The notes under the pieces: generated by a model
Seen by the model: the letters and a program-made list of their open reading frames with translations, nothing else
What the model was told of the DNA's origin: nothing
The model's database searches: none
Source of the DNA: Nicotiana tabacum
Taxonomy: Eukaryota; Streptophyta; Magnoliopsida; Solanales; Solanaceae
DNA length: 64,000 nucleotides
Direction of reading: 5' to 3'
Assembly (NCBI RefSeq): GCF_000715075.1
Contig: NC_134103.1
Location: 55,508,230-55,572,229 of the forward strand
Shown here: piece after piece, positions 49,336 through 60,185 of the stretch
How positions within the stretch are numbered: the first letter of the stretch is position 1
How the letters are laid out: every line of letters starts with the position of its first letter
Position numbers and translations under genes: made by a program

Positions 49336-49453
49336 TTCTTCCCCTCTTTAGAAACATTCATCCTCGAATCTTAACTCTTAGAGATTTACAAAACTTTTGC
49401 TAGGGTCTCCTTTGTAAACTAAACTAAAATCCAACCTCTATCTGAAGTCTCGA
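49336..49453 (-). other. PPT and 3' internal end of element N
   Basis: TTCTTCCCCTCTTTAG at 49336-49351 is the complement of a purine tract against the LTR. The next bases, ACATTCATCCTCGAATC, match the complement of the pre-PPT sequence of A and B (ATTCGAGGACGAATGTTCCC at about 2873). Element B enters at 49454; the 5-bp target is CTCGA (49449-49453). Confidence 0.82.
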
Positions 49454-52006
49454 TGTTACACCCTATATTTTCGTACGTAAAAATGCATCGTAAGCAAACT
49501 AATGTAGGACCAAAAATGAGATAATATTTAAAAGTATATAAAGTAATTTAATCATGTTACCTCTGATGTTACAAATATTGAAGATCATAAACAACAAGTA
49601 CAAAGAGGGTTGGACGGTTCAGAAGCTAAAGCAATTGAAGAAAATAATATTTCGTCGAAAGTCGACAAGTTGGGAATGTTATAACATGTACCTTTGGGGT
49701 GAGACTAGGATGCTTAACATGATAAGGAGATTATGTTATGATTTATATTAGTCGTATGACATCCGTGTGTTATGTTTTGAAGTCAAGCGAGTTGTGGAAC
49801 AAAATTCGATGAAAGTCATCACAAGTTACATTCATAAGTTTTACTGAAACTTTGGGTCAAATGTAACTGCGATTTTGTACCAATATACTTAGATTTATGG
49901 GGTGTTCCACCCATAAATTTAAAGATCCATGAGTCTATTTTCCAACGCATTAAACCGTTTGTCAATACGACATTGGAGTGGAAAGATATGGGCATTTGTG
50001 CGATACTGCGCAAGCTGCTAGGTGACAAGTAGGTGTGTCACCTACTTGCCTAAATGAGAGCCCAAAAAATGGGCCATTTAGGGTCGTCCAAAGAGGCCTT
50101 TTAAAGGCCTATTTTTTTTTCATATATTAGACTTAAAATAAAGCATAATAACCATACATAAGCTCTGCAAAAAAAATCCTCCCAAAAATTTCCCACAAAC
50201 CCTAATTGATTTTCTCTCCCTTTCAAGCTCTAATTGGAGGTAAAACCTAAAGTTTGAAGAACCAAGATAGGAGCTGAGTTATCCAATAAATAAGGTGAGT
50301 TTAATTCTCTCTTTCATCTAATTTTTCTTCTGTAAATTCATGGTAAGTCGTTCTATACTTGTAAGAACTCACGGGACGGTGATCGGAAGCCGTGAGTTCG
50401 AGTTATTCACTTGTAGCGGACTGTTTTGTGGACTATTTTGCGTTGCTGTTGGGCTGCATGTTTTACTACCATTTTGTAGAGTTTTGGAGGAGGAAGGGGG
50501 TTTATAAACACCATATAAATGTAGGGTGGTTGGCTGGTCGTTCGTCATAACATTTTTGGGTCGTTTGACACTACTACAGTGGTCGTTTTGTATATGAAGA
50601 GATTGGGGTGTGTTGGGCTGTTTTGTAGTATTTGATGGTGTATATAGGGCTGGAAAATGATGTATATATGTTGTTATTGTTCTGTTCTTGTATTGTTGGT
50701 GTTATCTTGAATTTGGAGGAAGTAAGGATTATAGGGGAGATGCTGCCCGTTTTAATACAAAATAAGTTTGTCGTTCGTTGTGCGATAGTTGTACCTTTCG
50801 TAACATAACGATAGTATTATTATCATTCTTGTAGATTAAGGTGCAAAGAGGTGAGTTCAACTTGGTGATTGGAAAGATTGTAATAAGGTATGTTAAGGCT
50901 AAGCCCTTCCTTCATTTTGGCATGATCTCATAGCTACATGTGTTAATAATGAGACATAAAGAGAAGTTCGTATTCATGAATTTATTCACATTATTCTAGT
51001 CTCATAAGTTACAATATTATTCCTTATCGGGACTTCATATTCAGTTTAGTTTTGTCTTTATTCAGTCAAGAGAGCAGAGGGTCTATATATATATACAGTA
51101 TTACACTATTTTCACCACTATCGAGCTATAATCGGTGGGCAGGCCCCTATTTGGCAACCTCTGATCAGATGGTAAGTTATATCTACCGAGCCTACTGTGG
51201 CCGAGCGCCTATGAGCGAGCCCAGGATGGCCGAGATACAGAGCCCAGTATGGCCGAGCGCCTATGAGCGAGCCTACTACGGCCGAGCATTTACACTTACC
51301 GAGCCTTATAGGGCCGGACATTTATTTTACTTACTATATTTAAGGAGTTTAGTCACTATCAGCAGGTAAGTATATCTCCAGATCATCTTTGACTCCCAGT
51401 TACTTCCAGTTATTATATTATTAGTTCAGTTTCGATTTTCAGTTATGTTATTGCCTTACATACTTGGTACATTATTTTGTACTGACTTCCTTTTTCTGGG
51501 GACGCTGCATTTCATGCATGCAGGTTCAGATAAACAGACGAGTAGACCTCCTTAGTAGGTGTTTCCATAGTTTAGCCTGATCGGTAAGCTCCACATCCTT
51601 CGGAGTTATCGGGTCTAGGTTTTTGTGTGCATCTTATGTATGTATTTATATATATAATATGGGTAGGACGGGGCCCTGTTCCGATCACAATATATCTATC
51701 AGTAGAGGCTTGTAGACATATCCTGTTGGTTAGTGCAGTATGTTGGGTTTGTAGGCTTGGTATGTATAATTTGGTAGTTTGTCAGCTGTAGTAGCTATGA
51801 CGGCCTTTTCGGCCTAGCTTTATATTGATGTTTAGTTAGCACTAGTTTCCATTCAGTTTTATATTTTGCTTCGCAAATTGTCTTGCAAGGTGGCCCCATG
51901 GCCAAAGTATGACATTATATGTTCAGAGTCCCTTAGTCGCAATTTGGTACGCCAGGTTAGGTGAGGCACCGGGTGCTTGTCTCGCTCCTAGGTTCGGGGC
52001 GTGACA
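49454..52006 (+). repeat. 5' LTR of element B (2553 bp)
   Basis: TGTTACACCC to GGGGCGTGACA. Roughly ten differences from the 3' LTR over the first 230 aligned bases and fewer elsewhere on inspection, so the insertion is not very recent. Carries a TATA run (51084-51095), the GGCCGAGCGCCTATGAGCG repeat block (about 51187-51300), CAGGTAAGTAT (51363-51373), and the module GTACTGACTTCC...CATGCATGCAGG (about 51480-51525). Confidence 0.94.
51084..51095 (+). promoter_or_regulatory. TATA-like box in 5' LTR of element B
   Basis: TATATATATATA followed by CAGTATTACAC. Same position as in the 3' LTR (58892-58905) and LTR A (4531-4538). It lies about 280 bases before the CAGGTAAGTAT donor-like site, so a transcript starting here would include that site. 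Promoter role inferred. Confidence 0.5.
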
Positions 52007-52217
52007 AACTTGGTATCAGAGCAGTTCTGTCCTAGGGAGTCTACAAGCCATGTCTAGTAGGGTCTTGTTTATAGATGTGTTGTGCACCACATTATATAAG
52101 CAGGGAACTACAGGGCATTTAGGAATTGGTTACCCTTCTTTGAAATCTAAATCGTGCCATATAACTGAGTTATCGAAAATTTGAATTAAACTTATGTGTT
52201 GGTATTTGCATGCACAG
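52007..52217 (+). other. Leader and primer binding site of element B
   Basis: TGGTATCAGAGC at 52011-52022, four bases after the LTR, matches plant initiator tRNA-Met 3' ends. The leader carries CCTAGGGAGTCTACAAGCC (about 52031), GTCTAGTAGGGTCT (52052-52065), TGTTGTGCACCACAT (about 52079) and GGGCATTTAGGAATTGG (52113-52129). N shares these motifs nearly base for base; C and E share their order. Confidence 0.9.
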
Positions 52218-53591
52218 ATGACGGTGACTAGGAAGACTACGGCTAGCCAGAGGAGAGATACAGCAGCAGGTGAGGGGACCAGCAGGGTACCCCCAGTAGA
52301 TGGGGCCCAGTCTGAGGCTCAAGGCGAGACCCCTACTCAGCCATTACCGGCTCCTCCACCAACTACAGAGATTCCTAGGGAAACCGCACATCCAGTTCTC
52401 CCTCCACTTCCATCAGATCAGGACTTGAGAAGTATGGTGCATTTGTTGACACAGTTGGTAGCTACCCAGCAACAGGCTAGGGCATCAGCTAGTGCAAGAA
52501 CTTCTGAGGGGTCTGGGAGTTCAAGGGTCCGAGAGTTTATTGCTTTGAGTCCCCCAGAGTTCATGGGGACAGATCAGAGGGAGGACCCACAGGATTTCAT
52601 AGATCAACTTCACAGGATCTTTCATGTTATGCATGCCACGGAGAAAGAGGCAGTTGAGCTAGCAGCTTTTCGACTCCGAGATATAGCCATCCTTTGGTAC
52701 GAGGGATGGGAGAGGTCCAGGGGACGTGATGCACCTCCAGCTATTTTGGAGAATTTTTCAGATGCCTTCCTTGACCAGTACTTACCACGGGAGATCCGAC
52801 AGGCTTGAGTTGATCAGTTTCTAGCCCTCAAGCAGGGTAATATGAATGTTCGAGAGTATAGTCTCCGTTTTGACTCATTGGCCAGATATGCACCATCCAT
52901 AGTTGCTACTATGCGGGACAGGATTCACAGGTTTATAGCAGGGTTAGCCCCAGAGTTAACCGAGGCATGTGCCACCGCTGCATTGCAGGATAGTATGGAT
53001 ATCTCCCGGATTCAGGCATTCGCCCAGAATATAGAAAGGGGTAGGCATCGGCAGCAGGGTACAGAGAGGGCTGAGCAAGGGCAACGTAAGAGGATGAGAT
53101 TTCCCAGGTCTCAGGAGCAATCTCAGGGTAGTTATAGGACCCAGTACTTCGGACGGCCACCTAGGCCTCTGCCACCTCAGTTACAGGGTTACGGGTATGA
53201 CCGCTATACTTAGTCAGGACCAGGTGAGAGCTCACGGGCGTCGGGTTTGCAGCGACAACGAGGTTCTGCGCAGACATGGTCATTTCCTCCGCGGTGTGAC
53301 ATATGTGGTAGAGGACACTTGGGCCAATGCCGAGCAGGTTCTGATGCTTGTTATACATGTGGGCGTCCGGGGCATATGATGCGAGATTGCCCAAATAGAG
53401 ATTCTGGGGGAATGGCACAACCAGCGAGTTCAGCAATAGGATCATCTATGTCAGTGCATCCTTCAGGGCGCGAGTCTCAGTCTTCGGCTGGTAGAGGTCG
53501 AGGAAGAGGTAGAGGTTCCAGTTCAAGTGGTAATTAGAACCGTATCTATGCTTTAGCGGGTCGACAGGACCAGGAGTCTTCACCAGACGTT
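52218..53591 (+). pseudogene. Gag part of element B polyprotein
   Basis: Start chosen at ATG 52218 (MTVTRKTTASQRRD), the first after the leader. A Pro/Gln-rich stretch is followed by the capsid-like part (FIALSPPEFMGTDQREDPQD at about 52534-52595; FSDAFLDQYLPREIRQA, about 52756; IHRFIAGLAPEL, about 52924). Two zinc knuckles follow: CDICGRGHLGQC (about 53299) and CYTCGRPGHMMRDC (about 53350), all ligands present. The tail is Ser/Arg/Gly-rich (GRGRGRGRGSSSSG). TGA at 52806, TAG at 53211 and TAG at 53535 interrupt it; each fits a single C-to-T change from CGA or CAG. The frame never shifts and continues into protease, so gag and pol form one polyprotein. Confidence 0.9.
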
Positions 53592-56500
53592 GTGACAAGT
53601 ATATTAACCATTTTCTCTCACGATGCTTATGCTTTGATAGACCCAGGATCTACTTTATCGTATATTACCCCATTTGTCGCGAGGAAGTTTTGTATAGTGC
53701 CTGAAATACTAAGTGATCCTTTTGCGGTATCTACACCGGTCGGAGAATCGATTATTGCTAGACGGGTTTACCGAGGTTGTACGGTGACAATTTGTAGTCG
53801 TCAGACCTCAGCTGACCTAGTTGAGCTAGAGATGATGGATTTTGATGCTATCATGGGCATGGACTGGTTGGCAGCTTGCTATGCCACAGTTGATTGCCGA
53901 GCAAAGGCAGCCAGATTTCATTTTCCGGGTGAGCCAGTTCTTGAATGGGTAGGTAATACACCAACACCCAGAGGTAGGTTTATTTCCTATCTGAAGGCGA
54001 GGAAAATGATCGCAAAAGGGTGCATTTATCATATTGTGCGAGTTAGAGATGCAGACGCTGAGATACCTACACTTCAGTCTATTCCCGTAGTCAAAGAGTA
54101 TGCATATGTGTTTCCAGATGAGCTTCCAGGTATTCCTCCAGAGCGAGAGATTGATTTTAGCATCGATTTGCTTCCAGGAACTCAACCAATATCCATCCCT
54201 CCATATAGAATGGCACCTGCCGAATTGAAGGAGTTGAAGGAGCAGTTAAACGATTTGCTGGAGAAAGGTTACATCAGGCCCAGTACCTCACCTTGGGGTG
54301 CACCAGTACTATTTGTGCGGAAGAAAGACAGCTCGCTGAGGATGTGTATCGATTATAGGCAGCTGAACAAGGTAACTATTAAGAATAAGTATCCACTTCC
54401 AAGGATCGATGACTTGTTTGATCAGTTGTAGGGGGCTAGATGCTTTTCAAAGATAGATTTGAGGTCGGGGTACCACCAGGTCAGAGTTCGGGAAAAAGAT
54501 ATTCCGAAGACAGCCTTCAGGACCCGATATGGCCACTTCGAGTTCCTTGTCATGTCCTTCGGGTTGACTAATGCACCCGCTGTATTTATGGACTTGATGA
54601 ATAGCCTATTTCGGCCATTTTTAGATCTGTTCGTGATAGTATTTATTGATGATATTCTGGTTTATTCCCGTTCAGAGGATGAGCATGCGGACCACCTCCG
54701 AGCGGTACTCCAAACCCTCCGTGATCGTAAGTTGTATGCTAAGTTTTCTAAATGTGAGTTCTGGTTAAAGTCTGTAGCATTCTTGGGGCATATTGTATCA
54801 GATGAAGGGATAAAGGTGGACACTCAGAAGATTGAGGCCGTGAAATCTTGGCCTAGACCTACCACTCCGACAGAGGTTCGTAGCTTTCTAGGCTTAGCAG
54901 GATACTATCGGAGGTTCGTAGAGGATTTTTCTTCCCTTTCAGCACCATTGACGAAGTTGACACAGAAAGAAACTAAGTTTCAATGGACAGAGGCTTGCGA
55001 GCGGAGTTTCCAAGAGCTTAAGAACAGGTTGACCTCAGCTCCAGTTCTAACACTTCCAGAGGGTCTAGAGGGTTATGCCGTGTATTGTGATGCATCAGGT
55101 GTCGGGTTAGGATGTGTCCTGATGCAACATGGGAAGGTAATTGCGTATGCTTCAAGGCAGTTGAGGAAGCACGAGAGGAATTATCCGACCCACGACCTCG
55201 AGTTAGCTGCGGTTGTCCATGCACTTAAGATATGGTGGCATTATTTATATGGTGTTCATGTTGATGTATTTACTGATCATAAAAGCCTACAATATATCTT
55301 CAAGTAGAAAGAGTTGAATTTGCGATAGAGGCGATGGCTTGAGTTATTGAAAGATTACGATGTTAACATTCTCTACCATCCAGGGAAAGCTAATGTTGTA
55401 GCAGATGCCTTAATTCGCCGATCTATGGGAAGCTTAGCACATGTAGAGCCCAAGAAAAGACAATTAGCTAGAGAGATTCATCAATTGGCTTCGTTGGGGG
55501 TTCGGTTAGTAGATTCTGAGGATGGTGGAGTTGTACTCCAAAACACTACAAAATCATCCCTCATAGCTGAAGTCAAGGAAAGGCAGTACGAGGACCCAAA
55601 GTTCGTCGAGTTGAGAGAGCGAGTTCCGCAGCAGAAGAAGCCACTGTTAGAGCTAAAGGGAGATGGGGCTCTCAGATATAGGGGTCTTTTGTGTGTTCCA
55701 TATGTAGCAGGACTACGAGACAGGATTATGTCAGAGGCAAATTATTCATGGTATTCCATCCATCCTGGGTCGACGAAGATGTATCATGATATTAAGGATG
55801 TGTACTGGTGGAACGATATGAAGAAGAACATTGCTGAGTTTGTCGCCCAATGTACTAGTTGCCAGCAAGTGAAGGTAGAGCACCAGAGGCTCAGAGGGCT
55901 AATGCAGACTATAGAGATCCCGACATGGAAATGGGAGGCGATAAACATGGACTTTATCACAGGTTTACCTCGTTCTAATCGTAAGTTCGATTCCATATGG
56001 GTGATAGTCGATAGGCTCATGAAATCAGCTCACTTCCTACCGGTCAGATCTAGATATACAGCAGAAGATTATGCAAAGTTATATATTAAGGAGATACTGC
56101 GGCTATACGGAGTACCAGTTTCTATTATATCTGACCGTGGGGCTCAGTTTACAGCACATTTTTGGAGGTCATTTCAGAGAGGTCTAGGGACTCAGGTGAA
56201 TTTCAGCACAGCTTTTCATCCATAGACTGATGGACAAGCCGAGCGCACAATTCAGACGCTCGAGGATATGTTACAAGTATGTGTGTTGGATTTTAAAAGA
56301 AGTTGGGATTAACATCTACCTCTTATCGAGTTTGCATATAATAACAGTTACCACTCTAGTATCCAGATGGCTCCATACGAGGCTTTGTGTGGGCGTAAGT
56401 GCAGATCTCCTATAGGGTGGTTTGATGTTGGGGAATCTTGGTTATATAGGCCAGACCTGGTTCAACAGGCCATAGAGAAAGTAAAGCTTATCCGGGAGCG

Positions 56501-57182
56501 ACTGTTGACAGCTCAGAGTCATCAGAAGTCATATTCTGACGTGCGGCGACGAGACTTAGAGTTCAGGATTAATGACTGGGTATTCTTAAAGGTATCACCT
56601 ATGAAGGGCGTGATGAGGTTTGTCAAGAAAGGCAAGCTTAGCCCACGGTATATTGGGCATTATAGGATCATTCGGAGAGTGGGCCAAGTAGCTTATGAGT
56701 TAGAGTTGCCCTCAGAATTGGAGTCTGTCCATCCGGTTTTTCACGTATCTATGCTACGGAAGTGCATTGGCGATCCTACCCAAGTGGTGCCCACGGATGA
56801 TGTACAGATTACAGAGGACTTGTCATACGAGAAAATTCCAGTTGCCATCCTAGACTGACAAATCCGCAATCTACGAAATAAGGAGGTAGCTTCCGTAAAG
56901 GTTTTATGGAGGAGCAAGAATGTAGAAGAGATGACGTGGGAATCGGAGGAAGAAATGAAGTCTAAATACCCCTACCTATTTCAAACTGAAGATATGGCTC
57001 AAGATGGGATGCTACAACACAGCTCTATTAAGGCTAGCAGGTCATCAAGTAAGCTTTTATTTTTCACTTTTAGTATTTATGATTTACGGTCGGTGAGGCA
57101 AAGTGTTGATATTTATAAACATTGGCCATGTGTGGCATGCATAGTATATTTTCTGGCTACGTGTAGGTTGGTTTTAACCTAG
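53592..57182 (+). pseudogene. Pol part of element B polyprotein
   Basis: Same frame as gag. Protease: [12 protein letters not shown] (about 53632) and [12 protein letters not shown] (about 53835). [22 protein letters not shown], then [20 protein letters not shown] (about 54355) and FIDDILVYS (about 54645-54670). RNase H about 55085-55310. Integrase zinc finger about 55740-55865, core DFITGLP to TDGQAERT about 55950-56255; the usual GPY motif reads GHY (about 56655). Chromodomain-like MTWESEEEMKSKYPYLF ends near 56980. Stops: TAG 54429, TAG 55305, TAG 55326, TAG 56223, TAA 56308, TGA 56856. Against element A five of the six are C-to-T and one is G-to-T. The stop used by A is AAG here, so the frame runs on to 57182. 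Confidence 0.92.
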
Positions 57183-57252
57183 TGTACTAAGGATACTCTG
57201 GCAAAATTTTCCAAAGCCTCTAAGAGTAAACATTTGAGGACGAATGTTCCCA

Positions 57253-57264
57253 AGGGGGGAATGA
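57253..57264 (+). other. Polypurine tract of element B
   Basis: AAGGGGGGA (57253-57261) then TGA, directly before the 3' LTR; one G longer than in element A. Upstream CATTTGAGGACGAATGTTCC is shared with A. Confidence 0.88.
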
Positions 57265-59816
57265 TGTTACACCCTATATTTTCGTACGTAAAAATGCATC
57301 GTAAGCAAACTAATGTAGGATCAAAAATGAGATAATATTTAAAAGTATATAAATTAATTTAATCATGTTACCTCTGAGGTTACAAATATTGAAGATCATG
57401 AACAACAAGTACAAAGAGGGTTGGACAGTTCAGAAGCTAAAGTAATTAAATAAAATAATGTTTCGTCGAAAGTCGACAAGTTAGGAATGTTATAACATGT
57501 ACCTTTGGGGTGAGACTAGGGTGATTAACATGATAAGGAGATTATGTTATGATTTATATTAGTCGTATGACATCCATGTGTTATGTTTTGAAGTCAAGCG
57601 AGTTGTGGAACAAAAGTCGATGAAAGTCATCACAAGTTACATTCATAAGTTTTACTGAAACTTTAGGTCAAATGTAACTGCGATTTTCTCCCAATATACT
57701 TAGAGTTATGGGGTGTTCCACCCATAATATTAAAGATCTATGAGCTTATTTTCCAATTCATTAAACCGTTTGTCAATACGACATTGGAGTAGAAAGATAT
57801 GGCATTTGTGCGACACTGCACAAGCTGCTAGGTGACAAGTAGGTGTGTCACCTACTTGCGTAAATGAGAGCCCAAAAAATGGGCCATTTCGGGTCGTCCA
57901 AAGAGGCCTTTTAAAGGCCTATTTTCTTCATATATTAGACTTAAAATAGAGCATAATAACCAGACATAAGCTCTGCAAAAAAAATCCTCCCAAAAATTTC
58001 CCACAAACCCTAATTGATTTTCTCTACCTTTCAAGTTCTACTTGGAGGTAAAACCTAGAGTTTGAAGAACCAAGATAGGAGCTGAGTTATCCAACAAATA
58101 AGGTGAGTTTACTTCTCTCTTTCATCTAATTTTTCTTCTGTAAATTCATGGTAAGTCGTTCTATACTTGTAAGAACTCACGGGACGGTGATCGGAAGCCG
58201 TGAGTTCGAGTTATTCACTTGTAGCGGACTGTTTTGTGGACTGTTTTATGTTGTTGTTGGGCTGCGTGTTTTACTACCATTTTGTGGAGTTTTGGAGGAG
58301 GAAGGGGGTTTATAAACACCATATAAATGTAGGGTGGTTGGCTAGTCGTTCGTCATAACATTTTCGGGTCGTTTGACACTACTACAGTGGTCGTTTTGTG
58401 TACGAAGAGATTGGGGTGTGTTGGGCTGTTTTGTAGTATTTGATGGTGTATATAGGGCTGGAAAATGATGTATATATGTTGTTATTGTTCTGTTCTTGTA
58501 TTGTTGGTGTTATCTTGAATTTGGAGGAAGTAAGGATTATAGGGGAGATGCTGCCCGTTTTAATACAAAATAAGTTTGTCGTTTGTTGTGCGATAGTTGT
58601 ACCTTTCGTAACTTAACGATAGTATTATTATTATTTTTGTAGATTAAGGTGCAAAGAGGTGAGTTCAACTTGGTGATTGGAAAGATTGTGATAAGGTATG
58701 TTAAGGCTAAGCCCTTCCTTCATTTTGGCATGATCTCGTAGCTACATGTGTTAATAATGAGACATAAAGAGAAGTTCGTATTCATGAATTTATTCACATT
58801 ATTCTAGTCTCATAAGTTACAATATTATTCCTTATCGGGACTTCATATTCAGTTTAGTTTTGTCTTTATTCAATCAAGAGAGCAGAGGGTCTATATATAT
58901 ATATACAGTATTACACTATTTTCACCACCATCGAGCTATAATCGGTGGGCAGGCCCCTATTGGGCAACCTCTGATCAGATGGTAAGTTATATCTACTGAG
59001 CCTACTGTGGCCGAGCGCCTATGAGCGAGCCCAGGATGGCCGAGATACAGAGCCCAGTATGGCCGAGCGCCTATGAGCGAGCCTACTACGGCCGAGCATT
59101 TACACGTACCGAGCCTGATAGGGCCGGACATTTATTTTACTTACTATATTGAAGGAGTTTAGTCACTATCAGCAGGTAAGTATATCTCCAGATCATCTTT
59201 GACTCCCAGTTACTTCCAGTTATTATATTATCAGTTCAGTTTCGATTTTCAGTTATGTTATTGCATTACATACTCGGTACATTATTTCGTACTGACGTCC
59301 CTTTTCCGGGGACACTGCATTTCATGCATGCAGGTTCAGATAAACTGACGAGTAGACCTCCTCAGTAGGTGTTTCCAGAGTTTAGCCTGATCGGTAAGCT
59401 CCACATCCTTCGGAGTTATCGGGTCTAGGTTTTTGTGTGCATCTTAAGTATGTATTTATATATATAATATGGATAGGTCGGGGCCCTGTTCCGATCATAA
59501 TATATCTATCAGTAGAGGCTTGTAGACATATCCTGTTGGTTAGTGCAGTATGTTGGGTTTGTAGGCCTGGTATGTATAATTTGGTGGTTTGTCAGCTGTA
59601 GTAGCTATGACGGCCTTTTCGGCCTAGCTTTATATTGATGTTTAGTTAGCGCTAGTTTCCATTCAGTTTTATATTTTGCTTCGCAAATTGTCTTGCAAGG
59701 TGGCCCCATGGCCAAAGTATGACATTATATGTTCAGAGTCCCTTAGTCGCAATCTGGTACGCCAGGTTAGGTGAGGCACCGGGTGCTTGTCTTGCTCCTA
59801 GGTTCGGGGCATGACA
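57265..59816 (+). repeat. 3' LTR of element B (2552 bp)
   Basis: TGTTACACCC to GGGGCATGACA, followed by CTCGA. TATA run 58892-58905, repeat block about 58995-59112, CAGGTAAGTAT at 59173-59183, module GTACTGACGTCCC...CATGCATGCAGG at about 59290-59336. Confidence 0.94.
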
Positions 59817-59821
59817 CTCGA

Positions 59822-60185
59822 CTATTCACAATCTTTTGTGCTTGAGTATCTCGTATCTTCTTCACCTTTACCTTACTCACTTTTCAATCTCGCATCGTAT
59901 CTTCTGTTTTTTTCATAACCTCCCTTCCACATAGGTGGAAATTACGCCTTAAAGCTCTACTGTGATACCTGCACCTCCGGAGCATACAAAATCTGGTGAA
60001 AGCTTCATACTGACTTCTTACGACTCAGCTCTATGTAATGATATGGAAACAAAAGAAGGGTAACATTTCCTAAATGCCCTATAGCCTCTCAATTATAAAT
60101 GTGGCGCGCAACACACTCATAAGTGAGACTCTACTAGGCACGGCTTTGCAGACTCCCTAGGACCCGACTTGCTCTGATACCACTT
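59822..60185 (-). other. 5' internal part, leader and PBS of element N
   Basis: PBS complement GCTCTGATACCA at 60171-60182, three bases from the LTR. On the minus strand the leader carries CCTAGGGAGTCTGCAAAGCC, GTGCCTAGTAGAGTCTC, TGTTGCGCGCCACAT, GAGGCTATAGGGCATTTAGG and GTTACCCTTCTTTTG. All are near-copies of the leader of B. No gag start or reading frame of useful length follows; the remaining ~200 bases up to the B insertion are unassigned. Confidence 0.85.

Larger units (their letters stand above)
49454..59816 (+). mobile_element. Complete Ty3/gypsy (Tekay/Del-like) element B, 10363 bp
   Basis: Full structure: 5' LTR 49454-52006, PBS 52011-52022, gag-pol 52218-57182, PPT 57253-57261, 3' LTR 57265-59816, all in plus orientation, with perfect 5-bp duplication CTCGA on both sides (49449-49453, 59817-59821). 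It inserted into element N. Same family as element A. Nine stop codons make it inactive, but both LTRs and all cis signals are intact. Confidence 0.95.

Noticed and set aside
52011..52022. tRNA gene at the TGGTATCAGAGC sites
   Set aside because: Only the 12-base primer match is present. No cloverleaf arms surround it here or at the other PBS sites.
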